Position numbers and translations under genes: made by a program. Of a stretch of 64,000 nucleotides of DNA, positions 49,223 to 57,352 are shown in pieces. The notes below the pieces were generated by a model, which was given only the letters and a program-made list of their open reading frames with translations, had not been told where the DNA came from and searched no databases. How positions within the stretch are numbered: the stretch's first letter is position 1; every line of letters starts with the position of its first letter. Source of the DNA: an uncultured Ectothiorhodospiraceae bacterium (lineage in GTDB: Bacteria > Pseudomonadota > Gammaproteobacteria > UBA6429 > Thiohalophilaceae); NCBI GenBank assembly GCA_947258695.1, contig CAMYJG010000004.1:1-64000 (forward strand), given 5' to 3'.

Positions 49223-50342
49223 CTTATTGCTTCTTCTTTTTGTGACAGGTTTATTTTCCATTGCTACCCTGCAAGCGGAAAATTCTCGTTTTACTTTTTC
49301 TAGTGAAGGAATGCAATTAAAAGTTGAACGAGTTGCCGATGGTTTTGCAATTCCCTGGGGGCTGGCATTTTTATCAAAGAATAAGCTCCTTATTACTGAA
49401 CGTTCTGGTTCAATATTTCTTCTCAATATCGAGAAACGATCAAGAATTAAAATTAGTAATTCACCTCTGATTAAGCATGAAGGGCAAGGTGGTATGCTGG
49501 ATGTTGCTGTACCTCCCGACTATAAACCCGGCGGCTGGATATATTTTACTTATGTAAAAGATGAGGATGGGGAAGGTGTGACAGTGCTGGCCCGTAGCAA
49601 GTTACAAAATAAACGGTTTATTGAATGGCAGGAGTTGTTAGTCTCAGAATCAGCAACAGACACGAGTTATCATTTCGGCAGTCGCATAAGCTTTGATAAT
49701 GCTGGCCATGTGTATTTTGGTATAGGTGATCGTGGAGAACGTCCCAATTCACAGGATTTATCAAATCATGCTGGAAGCATTATCCGTTTAAATCTTGATG
49801 GTTCTGTACCAGGTGATAATCCATTTATAAATAGAAAAGATGTTTTACCTGAAATATGGAGCTATGGGCATCGTAACCCACAAGGTCTGGCTTTTGATGC
49901 TGAATTTAAGCGGCTCTGGGAAATAGAACACGGGCCGCGTGGTGGCGATGAAATCAATCTTATTAAGAAAGGAAAAAATTATGGTTGGCCGGTAATTTCT
50001 TATGGAAAAGAATATTGGGGACCAATTGCGGTTGGTGAAGGAACACACCGAGAAGGAATGGAACAACCGCTTAAAGTCTATATTCCTTCTATTGCACCGG
50101 GTAGTTTAATTCTCTATACAGGCAGCGCCTTTCCAAAATGGAAAGGTAACTTATTTGCAGGCGCTTTAAAATTACGACACATAAACCGTATTGTATTAAA
50201 TCGAAGTGGTAAACCTGTTAAAGAAGAACGATTATTTGAATCTTTTGGTCAACGTATTCGAGCATTAGCACAAAGCCCTGAAGGCGGGATATATTTTTCA
50301 ACAGATAGTGGGCATATATACAGGCTCAGAGCTAAAAAGTAA
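49200..50342 (+). CDS. PQQ-dependent aldose sugar dehydrogenase-like protein
   Basis: A 380-residue exported beta-propeller. Signal peptide LLLLLFVTGLFSIATLQA, then IPWGLAFLSKNKLLITERSG, HEGQGGMLDVAV, FGSRISFD, YGHRNPQGLAFD, EHGPRGGDEINL and the end GGIYFSTDSGHIYRL. These are the PQQ and calcium motifs of soluble YliI/Asd-type dehydrogenases that oxidise sugars in the periplasm. No PQQ synthesis genes are in the window. Start overlaps the preceding gene. Confidence 0.88.
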   Translation: MSYPLKNSLLLLLFVTGLFSIATLQAENSRFTFSSEGMQLKVERVADGFAIPWGLAFLSKNKLLITERSGSIFLLNIEKRSRIKISNSPLIKHEGQGGMLDVAVPPDYKPGGWIYFTYVKDEDGEGVTVLARSKLQNKRFIEWQELLVSESATDTSYHFGSRISFDNAGHVYFGIGDRGERPNSQDLSNHAGSIIRLNLDGSVPGDNPFINRKDVLPEIWSYGHRNPQGLAFDAEFKRLWEIEHGPRGGDEINLIKKGKNYGWPVISYGKEYWGPIAVGEGTHREGMEQPLKVYIPSIAPGSLILYTGSAFPKWKGNLFAGALKLRHINRIVLNRSGKPVKEERLFESFGQRIRALAQSPEGGIYFSTDSGHIYRLRAKK

Positions 50343-50395
50343 TTTCATTATTTCTCTATTTCAAATTAAATCTAGATATTTATCCCTGTAATTTG

Positions 50396-50412
50396 TGCAC
50401 TTAATAAGTGCA
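50396..50412. promoter_or_regulatory. NtrC binding site 1, upstream operon
   Basis: TGCACTTAATAAGTGCA matches the NtrC dyad TGCACY-N5-RGTGCA exactly. Its centre lies about 146 bp before the -24 element of the sigma-54 promoter at 50548, an ordinary enhancer distance. Confidence 0.8.
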
Positions 50413-50421
50413 AAAGTAAAG

Positions 50422-50442
50422 TAATCACTAATAAAGTGATTA
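50422..50442. promoter_or_regulatory. NtrC-like site 2, upstream operon
   Basis: TAATCACT-aataa-AGTGATTA keeps the CACT-N5-AGTG core and spacing of site 1. The two centres are 28 bp apart, close to three helical turns, so NtrC dimers could stack on the same face. Confidence 0.6.
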
Positions 50443-50547
50443 ATCTTGGTGCGTTTGTCGAATTATTTGTTTCCCGTTTCTATAAAAATTTCATTTCTTT
50501 TCGTCATTTATCGCCATTTTTGTACCTAAATAGCCAGATATGGTGTG

Positions 50548-50564
50548 TTGGCATTCTTTTTGCT
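50548..50564 (+). promoter_or_regulatory. Sigma-54 promoter of the flavo-cytochrome operon
   Basis: TTGGCATTCTTTTTGCT has GG and GC exactly 10 bases apart, as required for the -24 and -12 elements. Transcription would start near 50576, just ahead of the first leader hairpin. Confidence 0.8.
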
Positions 50565-50578
50565 CTAAAGAAATAAAC

Positions 50579-50626
50579 TAATCGTCACCGATTGTTGAAA
50601 GTAGGCATTAGCTAAAGACGGCTGAT
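50579..50626 (+). ncRNA. ANTAR (NasT) two-hairpin leader element
   Basis: The second hairpin (50607-50626) is ATTAGCT paired with GGCTGAT around the hexaloop AAAGAC, which has the A at position 1 and G at position 4 that ANTAR antiterminators recognise. The first hairpin (50580-50593, AATCG/CGATT) does not show that loop signature. The element lies between a sigma-54 promoter and an intrinsic terminator, and nasT is encoded about 4.7 kb downstream. Confidence 0.7.
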
Positions 50627-50664
50627 TTTACTTTATTACTACAGATTATTTTATTGGGCAAAGG

Positions 50665-50714
50665 CGCCTACATGTATTCCAAATGCATTTGGAGTGCATG
50701 TAGGCGTTTTTTTT
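50665..50714 (+). terminator. Leader attenuator terminator before the flavo-cytochrome gene
   Basis: Ten-base-pair stem (CGCCTACATG and CATGTAGGCG) capped by the palindrome CCAAATGCATTTGG and followed by eight Ts. It ends 12 bases before the start codon of the first gene, so transcription must read through it for expression. Confidence 0.92.
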
Positions 50715-50725
50715 GGAAACAGGTT

Positions 50726-52708
50726 ATGAATTTATTGAAAAAAACAACGGTACCATTAAGCGTAGCCGACAATGAAGCGGTTATCGTAATAGGAACAGGT
50801 CCTGTTGGTATCAAGTTTGTTCAAACATTGCTGGAAAATGAAAATACGCCTGTCATTAAAATATTTGGTAATGAGCCCTGGGAACCCTATAACCGGGTAA
50901 AGCTCTCTTCATTTTTTGCCGGACAGGTAGAGATGGATGAATTGGCTATCGGTAAAAATTTAGAAGATAAAAATCTTGTTCTGCATAATAATTGTGAAGT
51001 CATATCAATTGATCCTGTAAGTCGCACAGTAACCGATGAGCTCGGTAATACACACCGGTACTCAAAACTTATTATTGCTACTGGTTCCAGCCCCCATATA
51101 CCAAATATCAAAGGTGTAAATCTTGACAACATATTTACTTTCAGAAATATGTCAGATATTGAGAGCTTGATGTCGAGACGTACACGTTCAAGAAAAACGG
51201 TTGTTATTGGTGGAGGTGTTTTAGGTATAGAAGCGGCTAAAGCTATGACACGTCAAAATACGGAAGTCACTATTATTGATCACTCTTTATCTTTAATGAG
51301 TAACCAGCTGGATGAGACTGCATCAGAGATGTTGCGTGATTACATACTCTCACTTGGGATTAAGGTATACCTCGGGCAAATAATAAAAGAATTTAAAGGT
51401 GATACAAAAGTAGAGAAAATTTTATTGTCTGATGGTCGTGAAATTGAATATGACACGGTTATTTTGTCTACCGGGATAAAACCAAATATTGATTTGGCAA
51501 GAAAAGCACATCTCAGTGTTGGTAAAGGTATTCGTGTAAATGATGCTATGCAAACGTCTAATCAAGATATATATGCGATTGGAGAGTGTGCAGAGCATCG
51601 GGGAAAAGTTTACGGAGTTGTTAAACCAGGTTTAGAACAAGCGAAAGTTGCTGCATATAGTTTGCATGGAAAAAAAGAAAACTATACCGGCTCACTTTCT
51701 GCCACTCAAATAAAGGTTATCGATAAACAAGTATTCTCAATGGGCGACACCTATGAAATATCATCTGTTGGGCTAAGAAAAGAATACGTCTACCGGGATG
51801 ACACAAAAGGTATTTATAGAAAAATAGTGATTAAAACACATGGTATTGTTGGCGCAATTGCCATTGGTGAATGGGATGAGTTAGGACGAATTCAGGAATC
51901 TATCCTGAAAAAACGCTTTGTTCCGCCGTGGGTGTTACTAAAATTTAAAAAAACAGGAAATCTATGGCCAGAAGAAGACTCGAAAAATATCAATGAATGG
52001 CCGGCAGCAACAGTAATATGTAATTGTACGGGTGTAACTCGGGGGCAACTGTCTTCTGAAATATCAAATGGAATTACCACGTTAGCAGACATCGGAACCA
52101 GTACCGGGGCCTCTACCGTATGTGGAGGGTGTAAACCGTTAGTCGCTCAGATGCTGTCAGGCAATGTTCAGGTCGACCCCGTTAAAGGTTCGCGTAATAT
52201 ATTTGTAATGGGATTCTTAACAACACTGATCACATTGTTAGCGATTTTCTTACCGAGCATTCCGTTTGCAAACACTGCCGAAGTCGTTTGGCAATGGGAC
52301 ACAATATGGCGTGATTCTACATACAAACAAATATCCGGTTACAGTCTGCTAGCCTTATCAGTTGTTGCACTATTACTGTCTTTAAGAAAGAGAGTAAAGA
52401 AGTTTTCTTTTTCAAGCTTTCCAGTATGGCGGATTATTCATGTTGCAGTAGGTTTTGCCACAGTTTTTGGGCTTGCCATTCATAGTGGTTATCGTTTAGG
52501 TGAAGGGATTAATTATTACCTGGCACTCAGTTTTATAGCCGTGTTAATTGCGGGTGCTGCATCATCAATTGTAGTAGCCGTTGAGCATAAAATAGATCTT
52601 TCTTTATCACGAAAACTGAAAAATAAATTTGTCTGGCTACATATCCTGGCATTTTGGCCACTACCTGCTTTATTAGCAGTCCATATATTTAAAAGTTATT
52701 ACTTTTAG
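50726..52708 (+). CDS. NirB-like NAD(P)H/FAD oxidoreductase fused to [2Fe-2S] and diheme-b membrane domains
   Basis: A 660-residue fusion. Residues about 17-400 are a NirB/rubredoxin-reductase type FAD and NAD(P)H module (VIVIGTGPVGIKFVQ; VVIGGGVLGIEAAKAM; IYAIGECAEHRGKVYG). A BFD-like [2Fe-2S] domain has C432xC434 and C466xxC469. Five membrane helices follow. Helices 3 and 5 each hold two histidines 13 residues apart (H572/H586 and H639/H653), the HX13H pattern of ferric reductase/NADPH oxidase diheme proteins. NirB's siroheme domains are absent. Predicted path: NAD(P)H to FAD to [2Fe-2S] to two b-hemes across the membrane. The start is ATG 50726 after GGAAACAGG; the longer TTG start lies inside the terminator. 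The electron acceptor is inferred to be the next gene's cytochrome. Confidence 0.85.
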   Translation: MNLLKKTTVPLSVADNEAVIVIGTGPVGIKFVQTLLENENTPVIKIFGNEPWEPYNRVKLSSFFAGQVEMDELAIGKNLEDKNLVLHNNCEVISIDPVSRTVTDELGNTHRYSKLIIATGSSPHIPNIKGVNLDNIFTFRNMSDIESLMSRRTRSRKTVVIGGGVLGIEAAKAMTRQNTEVTIIDHSLSLMSNQLDETASEMLRDYILSLGIKVYLGQIIKEFKGDTKVEKILLSDGREIEYDTVILSTGIKPNIDLARKAHLSVGKGIRVNDAMQTSNQDIYAIGECAEHRGKVYGVVKPGLEQAKVAAYSLHGKKENYTGSLSATQIKVIDKQVFSMGDTYEISSVGLRKEYVYRDDTKGIYRKIVIKTHGIVGAIAIGEWDELGRIQESILKKRFVPPWVLLKFKKTGNLWPEEDSKNINEWPAATVICNCTGVTRGQLSSEISNGITTLADIGTSTGASTVCGGCKPLVAQMLSGNVQVDPVKGSRNIFVMGFLTTLITLLAIFLPSIPFANTAEVVWQWDTIWRDSTYKQISGYSLLALSVVALLLSLRKRVKKFSFSSFPVWRIIHVAVGFATVFGLAIHSGYRLGEGINYYLALSFIAVLIAGAASSIVVAVEHKIDLSLSRKLKNKFVWLHILAFWPLPALLAVHIFKSYYF

Positions 52709-52716
52709 GGTAGCTA

Positions 52717-54105
52717 ATGATGAAGTTATTTAATAACATATGGACTCTTTGGCTGCTTTCCACATTACTGATCCTTGGTTACCTGACTTATATCTTTAAT
52801 GTTGAAGAAAAAGGTATTTTTTCACCGGGAAAATTAACGCATGGTCATCATCAAATAGAGATGGCTTGTTCTTCCTGTCATACCGAACCGCTTGGTGGCG
52901 GTGAGGTGATTCAGGATGCATGTGTTAACTGCCATAAAGAAGAATTAAAGATATCCGACGATTCTCATCCAAAATCTAAATTTACTGATCCAAGAAATAT
53001 ATCCAGGGTTAAGGAGCTTGATGCGCGTGTATGTGTGACCTGTCATACCGAGCATAGAACTAAAATAACAAAAAGTATGGGGGTAACTATTCCTGAAGAC
53101 TTTTGTGTTAAATGTCACTCTGAGATTGCAGAAGATCGGCCAAGCCATAAAGGAATGGAGTTTACTTCATGCGCATCTGCTGGTTGTCATAATTACCATG
53201 ATAATCGTGCCCTGTATGAAGATTTCCTTGAAAAACATATCGATGAACCTCATCACTTGCCTGAAGGTAAAATTAAGAGTGTGAGTTCTCTGGAGGAAAT
53301 TACAACTTCAGCCGGTTATCCTATTAGTAAATACCCAGTAAAAAAATTAACCGGTACAGACATAGAGCTACATCCAGGGATTAAAAAGGACGCCTTGATT
53401 ACAGAAGAGTGGTCAATAACTGCACACGCTCAGGCTGGAGTCAGCTGTAATGCATGTCATAAAGTTAAAGATGATAAAGGTGTCGTAAATTGGGTTGAAA
53501 AGCCTTCACATGATAGTTGCAAAACCTGTCATAAGAGCGAAGTTAAAGGCTTTCTTACTGGTAAGCATGGTATGCGTTTAAATCAAGATTTAAGTGCGAT
53601 GACGCCAGCTATGTCCAGGATTTCAATGAAGTCAACTGCCCATGATAAAGAACTAACCTGTTCAAGTTGCCACAGCTCTCATAAATTTGATGTTAAGCAT
53701 GCAGCAGTCGATGCTTGTTTGAATTGTCATAACGATCAGCATAGTCAATCATACAAAGACTCACCTCACTTTTTGTTATGGCATAAGGAGACATCAGGTC
53801 AGGGTGATAAAAACACAGGTGTCTCGTGTGCAACCTGTCACATGCCAAGAGAAGAAAAAGAACTGGGTGATCAAACCTTAATTCTCACTGAACATAATCA
53901 GAACATGAATCTGCGTCCTAATGAAAAAATGTTACGTTCGGTATGCATGAATTGTCACGGCTTAGGTTTTTCAATTAATGCGCTGGCAGATAAAAAATTA
54001 ATTCAAAATAACTTTAAAGGTTTACCAAAAGTTCACAACCAAAGTATTGATTTGGTGAAGCAACGTTTATTAAAACGTGGGAAACCAAGGGAGGGTAGTC
54101 CATGA
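52717..54105 (+). CDS. Membrane-anchored multiheme c-type cytochrome (11 potential hemes)
   Basis: A 462-residue protein with one N-terminal membrane anchor (LWLLSTLLILGYLTYIF) and a periplasmic domain with ten CXXCH motifs (CSSCH, CVNCH, CVTCH, CVKCH, CNACH, CKTCH, CSSCH, CLNCH, CATCH, CMNCH) plus one CX4CH (CASAGCH) between the fourth and fifth of these. Many extra histidines could be axial ligands. Three-heme clusters recall cytochrome c3/NapC-NrfH relatives, but no named family was recognised. It starts 8 bases after the diheme flavoprotein and is its likely redox partner. Terminal acceptor unknown. Confidence 0.85.
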   Translation: MMKLFNNIWTLWLLSTLLILGYLTYIFNVEEKGIFSPGKLTHGHHQIEMACSSCHTEPLGGGEVIQDACVNCHKEELKISDDSHPKSKFTDPRNISRVKELDARVCVTCHTEHRTKITKSMGVTIPEDFCVKCHSEIAEDRPSHKGMEFTSCASAGCHNYHDNRALYEDFLEKHIDEPHHLPEGKIKSVSSLEEITTSAGYPISKYPVKKLTGTDIELHPGIKKDALITEEWSITAHAQAGVSCNACHKVKDDKGVVNWVEKPSHDSCKTCHKSEVKGFLTGKHGMRLNQDLSAMTPAMSRISMKSTAHDKELTCSSCHSSHKFDVKHAAVDACLNCHNDQHSQSYKDSPHFLLWHKETSGQGDKNTGVSCATCHMPREEKELGDQTLILTEHNQNMNLRPNEKMLRSVCMNCHGLGFSINALADKKLIQNNFKGLPKVHNQSIDLVKQRLLKRGKPREGSP

Positions 54106-54162
54106 CGATAATTTGATTTTTATTGTTAATTAATTACTTAATCTATAAATTAGGAGAATATT

Positions 54163-54735
54163 ATGAAATTTAAATTACTTGCACTAACCAGCTTTATTGG
54201 ACTATCAACAGTTTTATCTGGCTGTGGCGAAACTAAAACAACCGGTATTGAACCACAAACGATGACTGATGCGTTATTTAAAGTAATGGAAGCTGATCGT
54301 ACAGTATATACAAAGCTTATTATTGGACGCTTAGCTAAAAAAGAAAAAGTGATCAAAGCATCTGAGCACTGGAAAGATGAAAAAGCATTAGTGTTACCAG
54401 CACAAATGTTCCGTTATGGCGCTGAACGTGTGGCGGAAAAAACATCTGACTTTAGTTACTCATTATTATCACTATGGCCGGTAAATGCGCAAAATAAACC
54501 AAAAACAGATATCGAGAAAGCTGGTTTAAAATTTATCGCGGAAAATCCTGGTCAAAACTATTATGGTAAAGAAACTTTAGGTGATACCACTTACTTTACT
54601 GCCGTTTATCCGGATGTTGCAGTAGCTGAAGCCTGTATTTCATGCCACAACAAACATAAAGACAGCCCACGTACAGACTTTAAATTGGGTGAAGTTATGG
54701 GTGGTGTAGTTATACGTCTTCCAATCAAAAGTTAA
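54163..54735 (+). CDS. DUF3365 (Tll0287-like) c-heme lipoprotein
   Basis: A 190-residue lipoprotein (signal ends VLSGC) with a DUF3365-type domain: EPQTMTDALFKVMEADRTVYTKLI, FRYGAERVAE, TYFTAVYPDVAV, and a single CISCH heme motif followed by NKHKDSPRTDFKLGEVMGGVVIRLP. Such domains bind one c-heme and are found alone or as sensor modules. It could pass electrons or sense a small ligand in the periplasm. Strong AGGAG site; part of the upstream operon. Confidence 0.8.
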   Translation: MKFKLLALTSFIGLSTVLSGCGETKTTGIEPQTMTDALFKVMEADRTVYTKLIIGRLAKKEKVIKASEHWKDEKALVLPAQMFRYGAERVAEKTSDFSYSLLSLWPVNAQNKPKTDIEKAGLKFIAENPGQNYYGKETLGDTTYFTAVYPDVAVAEACISCHNKHKDSPRTDFKLGEVMGGVVIRLPIKS

Positions 54736-54765
54736 TTATTACTGATTAAGAAAGGAGAAAATATT

Positions 54766-55182
54766 ATGACACCTAGACAAATAGGTTTAATTGGTAGCTC
54801 ATGGGATAAAGTACTGCCTATTCAAGAAAAAGCGGCAGAACTTTTCTATGGTAAATTATTTGAGATTGATCCAGCTTTAAAACCGTTATTTAAAGGCGAT
54901 ATGACAGAGCAGGGCAAAAAGCTTTTTACGATGCTCGATACTGTTGTTAAAAGCCTGGATAATCTTGAAGCAGTTGTTCCTGCAGCCCAGGCATCAGGTA
55001 AACGCCATGCTGGTTATGGAGTTAAAGATAAGGACTATGACACTGTGGCAGAAGCCTTTCTCTGGACCATGGGCCAGGGGCTGGGCGATGATTTTACTGA
55101 TGAAGTAAAAGAAGCCTGGGTAGTGGCATATACAATCCTTGCGGACACAATGAAAGCAGCAGCGAAGGAAGACGCAGCTTAA
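54766..55182 (+). CDS. Single-domain bacterial globin (VHb-like)
   Basis: A 138-residue cytoplasmic globin without reductase domain. The E-helix region DMTEQGKKLFTML carries a glutamine at the distal position as in Vitreoscilla hemoglobin, and the proximal histidine is in SGKRHAGYGV. WTMGQGLGDDFTDEVKEAWVVAYTILADTM matches the G and H helices. Flavohemoglobins and such globins are often tied to nitric oxide or oxygen handling. Its co-transcription with heme electron carriers under nitrogen control suggests NO or nitrite protection, which is inference. AAGGAG ribosome site. Confidence 0.88.
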   Translation: MTPRQIGLIGSSWDKVLPIQEKAAELFYGKLFEIDPALKPLFKGDMTEQGKKLFTMLDTVVKSLDNLEAVVPAAQASGKRHAGYGVKDKDYDTVAEAFLWTMGQGLGDDFTDEVKEAWVVAYTILADTMKAAAKEDAA

Positions 55183-55199
55183 TCATGGTGTAATCCTGT

Positions 55200-55231
55200 T
55201 TCAGGAGAAGGGGATATCTCCTTCTCCTGAA
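55200..55231. terminator. Strong hairpin after the globin gene
   Basis: Perfect 12-bp stem (TTCAGGAGAAGG and CCTTCTCCTGAA) with an 8-base loop. It lacks a T-run on either side, so it may protect the 3' end of the operon mRNA or depend on other factors rather than act as a classical intrinsic terminator. Confidence 0.55.
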
Positions 55232-55344
55232 CATAATTGCAAACAGATCTGCCTGAAAAAAATTACTGAAGTTGTTGATTCGGACGCCATGTATGCATAC
55301 CATTTGTATATATTCCGATGAACTTTGGTATTTAACAGGCATTA

Positions 55345-55929
55345 ATGAAAAAGCTACATGTAACTATAGTTGATGACGATAGTGGTCGTTCGATAATCCT
55401 GGAGCGTGCATTGAAAGATGCAGGTTACGAGATTGTTGACGTTTTGAGTTCAAAAGACAATTTGCTACTGCATATAGAGCAAAGACAGCCAGATGTCATA
55501 ATTGTCGATCTTGAATCGCCAAATCGTGACTCACTTGAGTCAATGCGTATTGTTACCCAGCATAATCCTAAACCGATCGTGATGTTTACTAATGACAGTG
55601 ACCATTCGATGATTGGTGAAGCAATTAATGCGGGAGTGAGCGCCTACGTCGTTGACGGTTTTAGTGAAAACCGAATAAAACCAATTATGGATGTTGCTAT
55701 AGCGCGTTTCAGGGAGTTCCAGGCATTACGTAGTGAGCTGGAAAAAACCAAGAATACCCTGGAAGAACGCAAACTAATTGATAAAGCAAAAGGCATTGTT
55801 ATGGTTCAAAGAAATTGTAGTGAAAATGAGGCTTACAATATACTTCGCAAACTTTCTATGGAGAATAATAAACGTATTGCCGAAGTTGCAGAGCAGCTGA
55901 TTTCTATCACGGATGCTCTCAGTAATTAA
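55345..55929 (+). CDS. nasT: NasT-type ANTAR response regulator/antiterminator
   Basis: A 194-residue protein: receiver domain (1-120) and C-terminal ANTAR RNA-binding domain (LIDKAKGIVMVQRNCSENEAYNILRKLSMENNKRIAEVAEQL). The receiver keeps TIVDDDS and a central aspartate in IIVDLESPNRDS, but the conserved lysine region reads AYVVDGF, suggesting it is not controlled by phosphorylation; in known systems NasS holds NasT until nitrate or nitrite binds. It should release the terminators in the two leaders of this locus. nasS follows after 17 bases. Confidence 0.92.
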   Translation: MKKLHVTIVDDDSGRSIILERALKDAGYEIVDVLSSKDNLLLHIEQRQPDVIIVDLESPNRDSLESMRIVTQHNPKPIVMFTNDSDHSMIGEAINAGVSAYVVDGFSENRIKPIMDVAIARFREFQALRSELEKTKNTLEERKLIDKAKGIVMVQRNCSENEAYNILRKLSMENNKRIAEVAEQLISITDALSN

Positions 55930-55946
55930 ATACTGTCGGAAAGACT

Positions 55947-57173
55947 ATGAGTAAAGAACAGAATAATCATGATCAAGATTTACTTGAAAAAGAAAAGTTG
56001 ACCATTGGTTTTATCCCATTAACTGATTGTGCCACGCTTGTTGTCGCTAAAGAACTAAATTTTTTTGAAAAATATGGCCTCGATGTCACTTTATCAAAAG
56101 AAGCTTCATGGGCCAATATTCGAGACAAACTAGCCTACGGGGTACTGGATTGTGCACAGATGTTGGCAACCATGCCAATAGACACGACATTAGGTCTGGG
56201 CAGCTGGAAAAAAGAAACGGTTACCGCGCTTGTGCTTGGTGTAAATGGCAACGCGATTACTATTTCCAATAAGCTCTACCAGGAACTAAAACACCTTGAT
56301 CCCCATTTTGATGATCAGCGCCCGGTAACCGCGGATGTGCTTAAACAGCTTGTAGAAATGAGGAAGTCTGAAGGCAAGGAACCTCTGACTTTTGCCCATG
56401 TATTTCCTTCCTCAACACATAATTACTTTCTCCGTTACTGGCTTGCTTCTGCGGGTATCGATCCGGACAATGATGTCACCTTAAGTGTGATTCCTCCTCA
56501 ACAAATGGTGAAAAACCTCGAAGCAAATATTGTTGATGGATTTTGCGTCGGTGAACCCTGGAACCAGTATGCGGTACAAAAGGGGATAGGACACGCACTA
56601 ATCACGAGTTATGAAATTTGGAACAATGCGCCCGACAAGGTCTTGGGAGTGAATAAAGAATGGGCATGCAGCCACCCGAATACACACAAGGCCTTAATCA
56701 AGGCGTTAATTGAAGCTGCGGCATGGGCCGATAAAGATGAAAATCGTGAAAAAGTCGCAGAACTCCTGTCTCGCGAGGAATATATCAATGTTCCTGTAGA
56801 AATTATTTCTTCGCCGTTGAAAGGACAGTACAAATACAATGCTGATGGCAAAATGGAGTCATTACCCGATTTTAATGTGTTCCAACGCTATAATGCAGGA
56901 TTTCCATGGTTTTCACATATTGGCTGGTATTTATCCCAAATGATTCGCTGGAAGGATATTTCAGCTTCGCAGGATCCAATAAGTATTTTAAAAGATATTT
57001 ACTGGGTAGATTTCTATCGACAAGTTGTTGATGAAATGGGCCTTGCTTACCCGCTACAAAACAGCAAGGCTGAAGGGACACACTCGGGTCATTGGCAATC
57101 AGAATCAAATACAGGTACTCAGACCATGTCTTCAGACTTATTTTTTGATAAGAAAACCTTCGACTTCATTTGA
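55947..57173 (+). CDS. nasS: NasS-type cytosolic nitrate/nitrite sensor
   Basis: A 408-residue protein of the NrtA solute-binding fold ([49 protein letters not shown]) that lacks a signal peptide, so it stays in the cytoplasm. This is the hallmark of NasS, which binds nitrate or nitrite and controls NasT. Aligns along its length with the exported NrtA encoded next. The order nasT then nasS is used here. Confidence 0.9.
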   Translation: MSKEQNNHDQDLLEKEKLTIGFIPLTDCATLVVAKELNFFEKYGLDVTLSKEASWANIRDKLAYGVLDCAQMLATMPIDTTLGLGSWKKETVTALVLGVNGNAITISNKLYQELKHLDPHFDDQRPVTADVLKQLVEMRKSEGKEPLTFAHVFPSSTHNYFLRYWLASAGIDPDNDVTLSVIPPQQMVKNLEANIVDGFCVGEPWNQYAVQKGIGHALITSYEIWNNAPDKVLGVNKEWACSHPNTHKALIKALIEAAAWADKDENREKVAELLSREEYINVPVEIISSPLKGQYKYNADGKMESLPDFNVFQRYNAGFPWFSHIGWYLSQMIRWKDISASQDPISILKDIYWVDFYRQVVDEMGLAYPLQNSKAEGTHSGHWQSESNTGTQTMSSDLFFDKKTFDFI

Positions 57174-57223
57174 ACGAAATTTTTGCATCAATTCAGGGCA
57201 GATTATAAGCAAATACTAATATT

Positions 57224-57240
57224 CGCACCAAAAAAGTGCA
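57224..57240. promoter_or_regulatory. NtrC binding site, nrt operon
   Basis: CGCACCAAAAAAGTGCA matches TGCACY-N5-RGTGCA at all but the first base. Centre about 98 bp before the -24 element at 57329. Confidence 0.7.
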
Positions 57241-57328
57241 GAAAAATATGTGGTTATTGCCTTCAACACTCCCTGGAAATGCAAGAAATTCTAAGATAAA
57301 CAATGAGATAGCTATGCTTTTCTGAGTA

Positions 57329-57344
57329 TGGCATAGAATCTGCT
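57329..57344 (+). promoter_or_regulatory. Sigma-54 promoter of the nrt-nir-nas operon
   Basis: TGGCATAGAATCTGCT has GG and GC 10 bases apart; the -12 box is CTGCT instead of TTGCW. Transcription would start near 57355. Confidence 0.7.
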
Positions 57345-57352
57345 TTGTATGT

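Noticed and set aside
50654-50725. 24-residue N-terminal extension of the flavo-cytochrome
   Set aside because: Its codons form the attenuator hairpin and T-run; the homologous part of NirB proteins starts after M25.
50726-52708. Second nitrite reductase (NirB) gene
   Set aside because: The siroheme-binding cysteine motifs are absent and the C-terminal third is membrane helices with paired histidines.
55200-55231. Classical intrinsic terminator after the globin gene
   Set aside because: The stem is excellent but there is no T-run after either arm, so confidence in termination was lowered.
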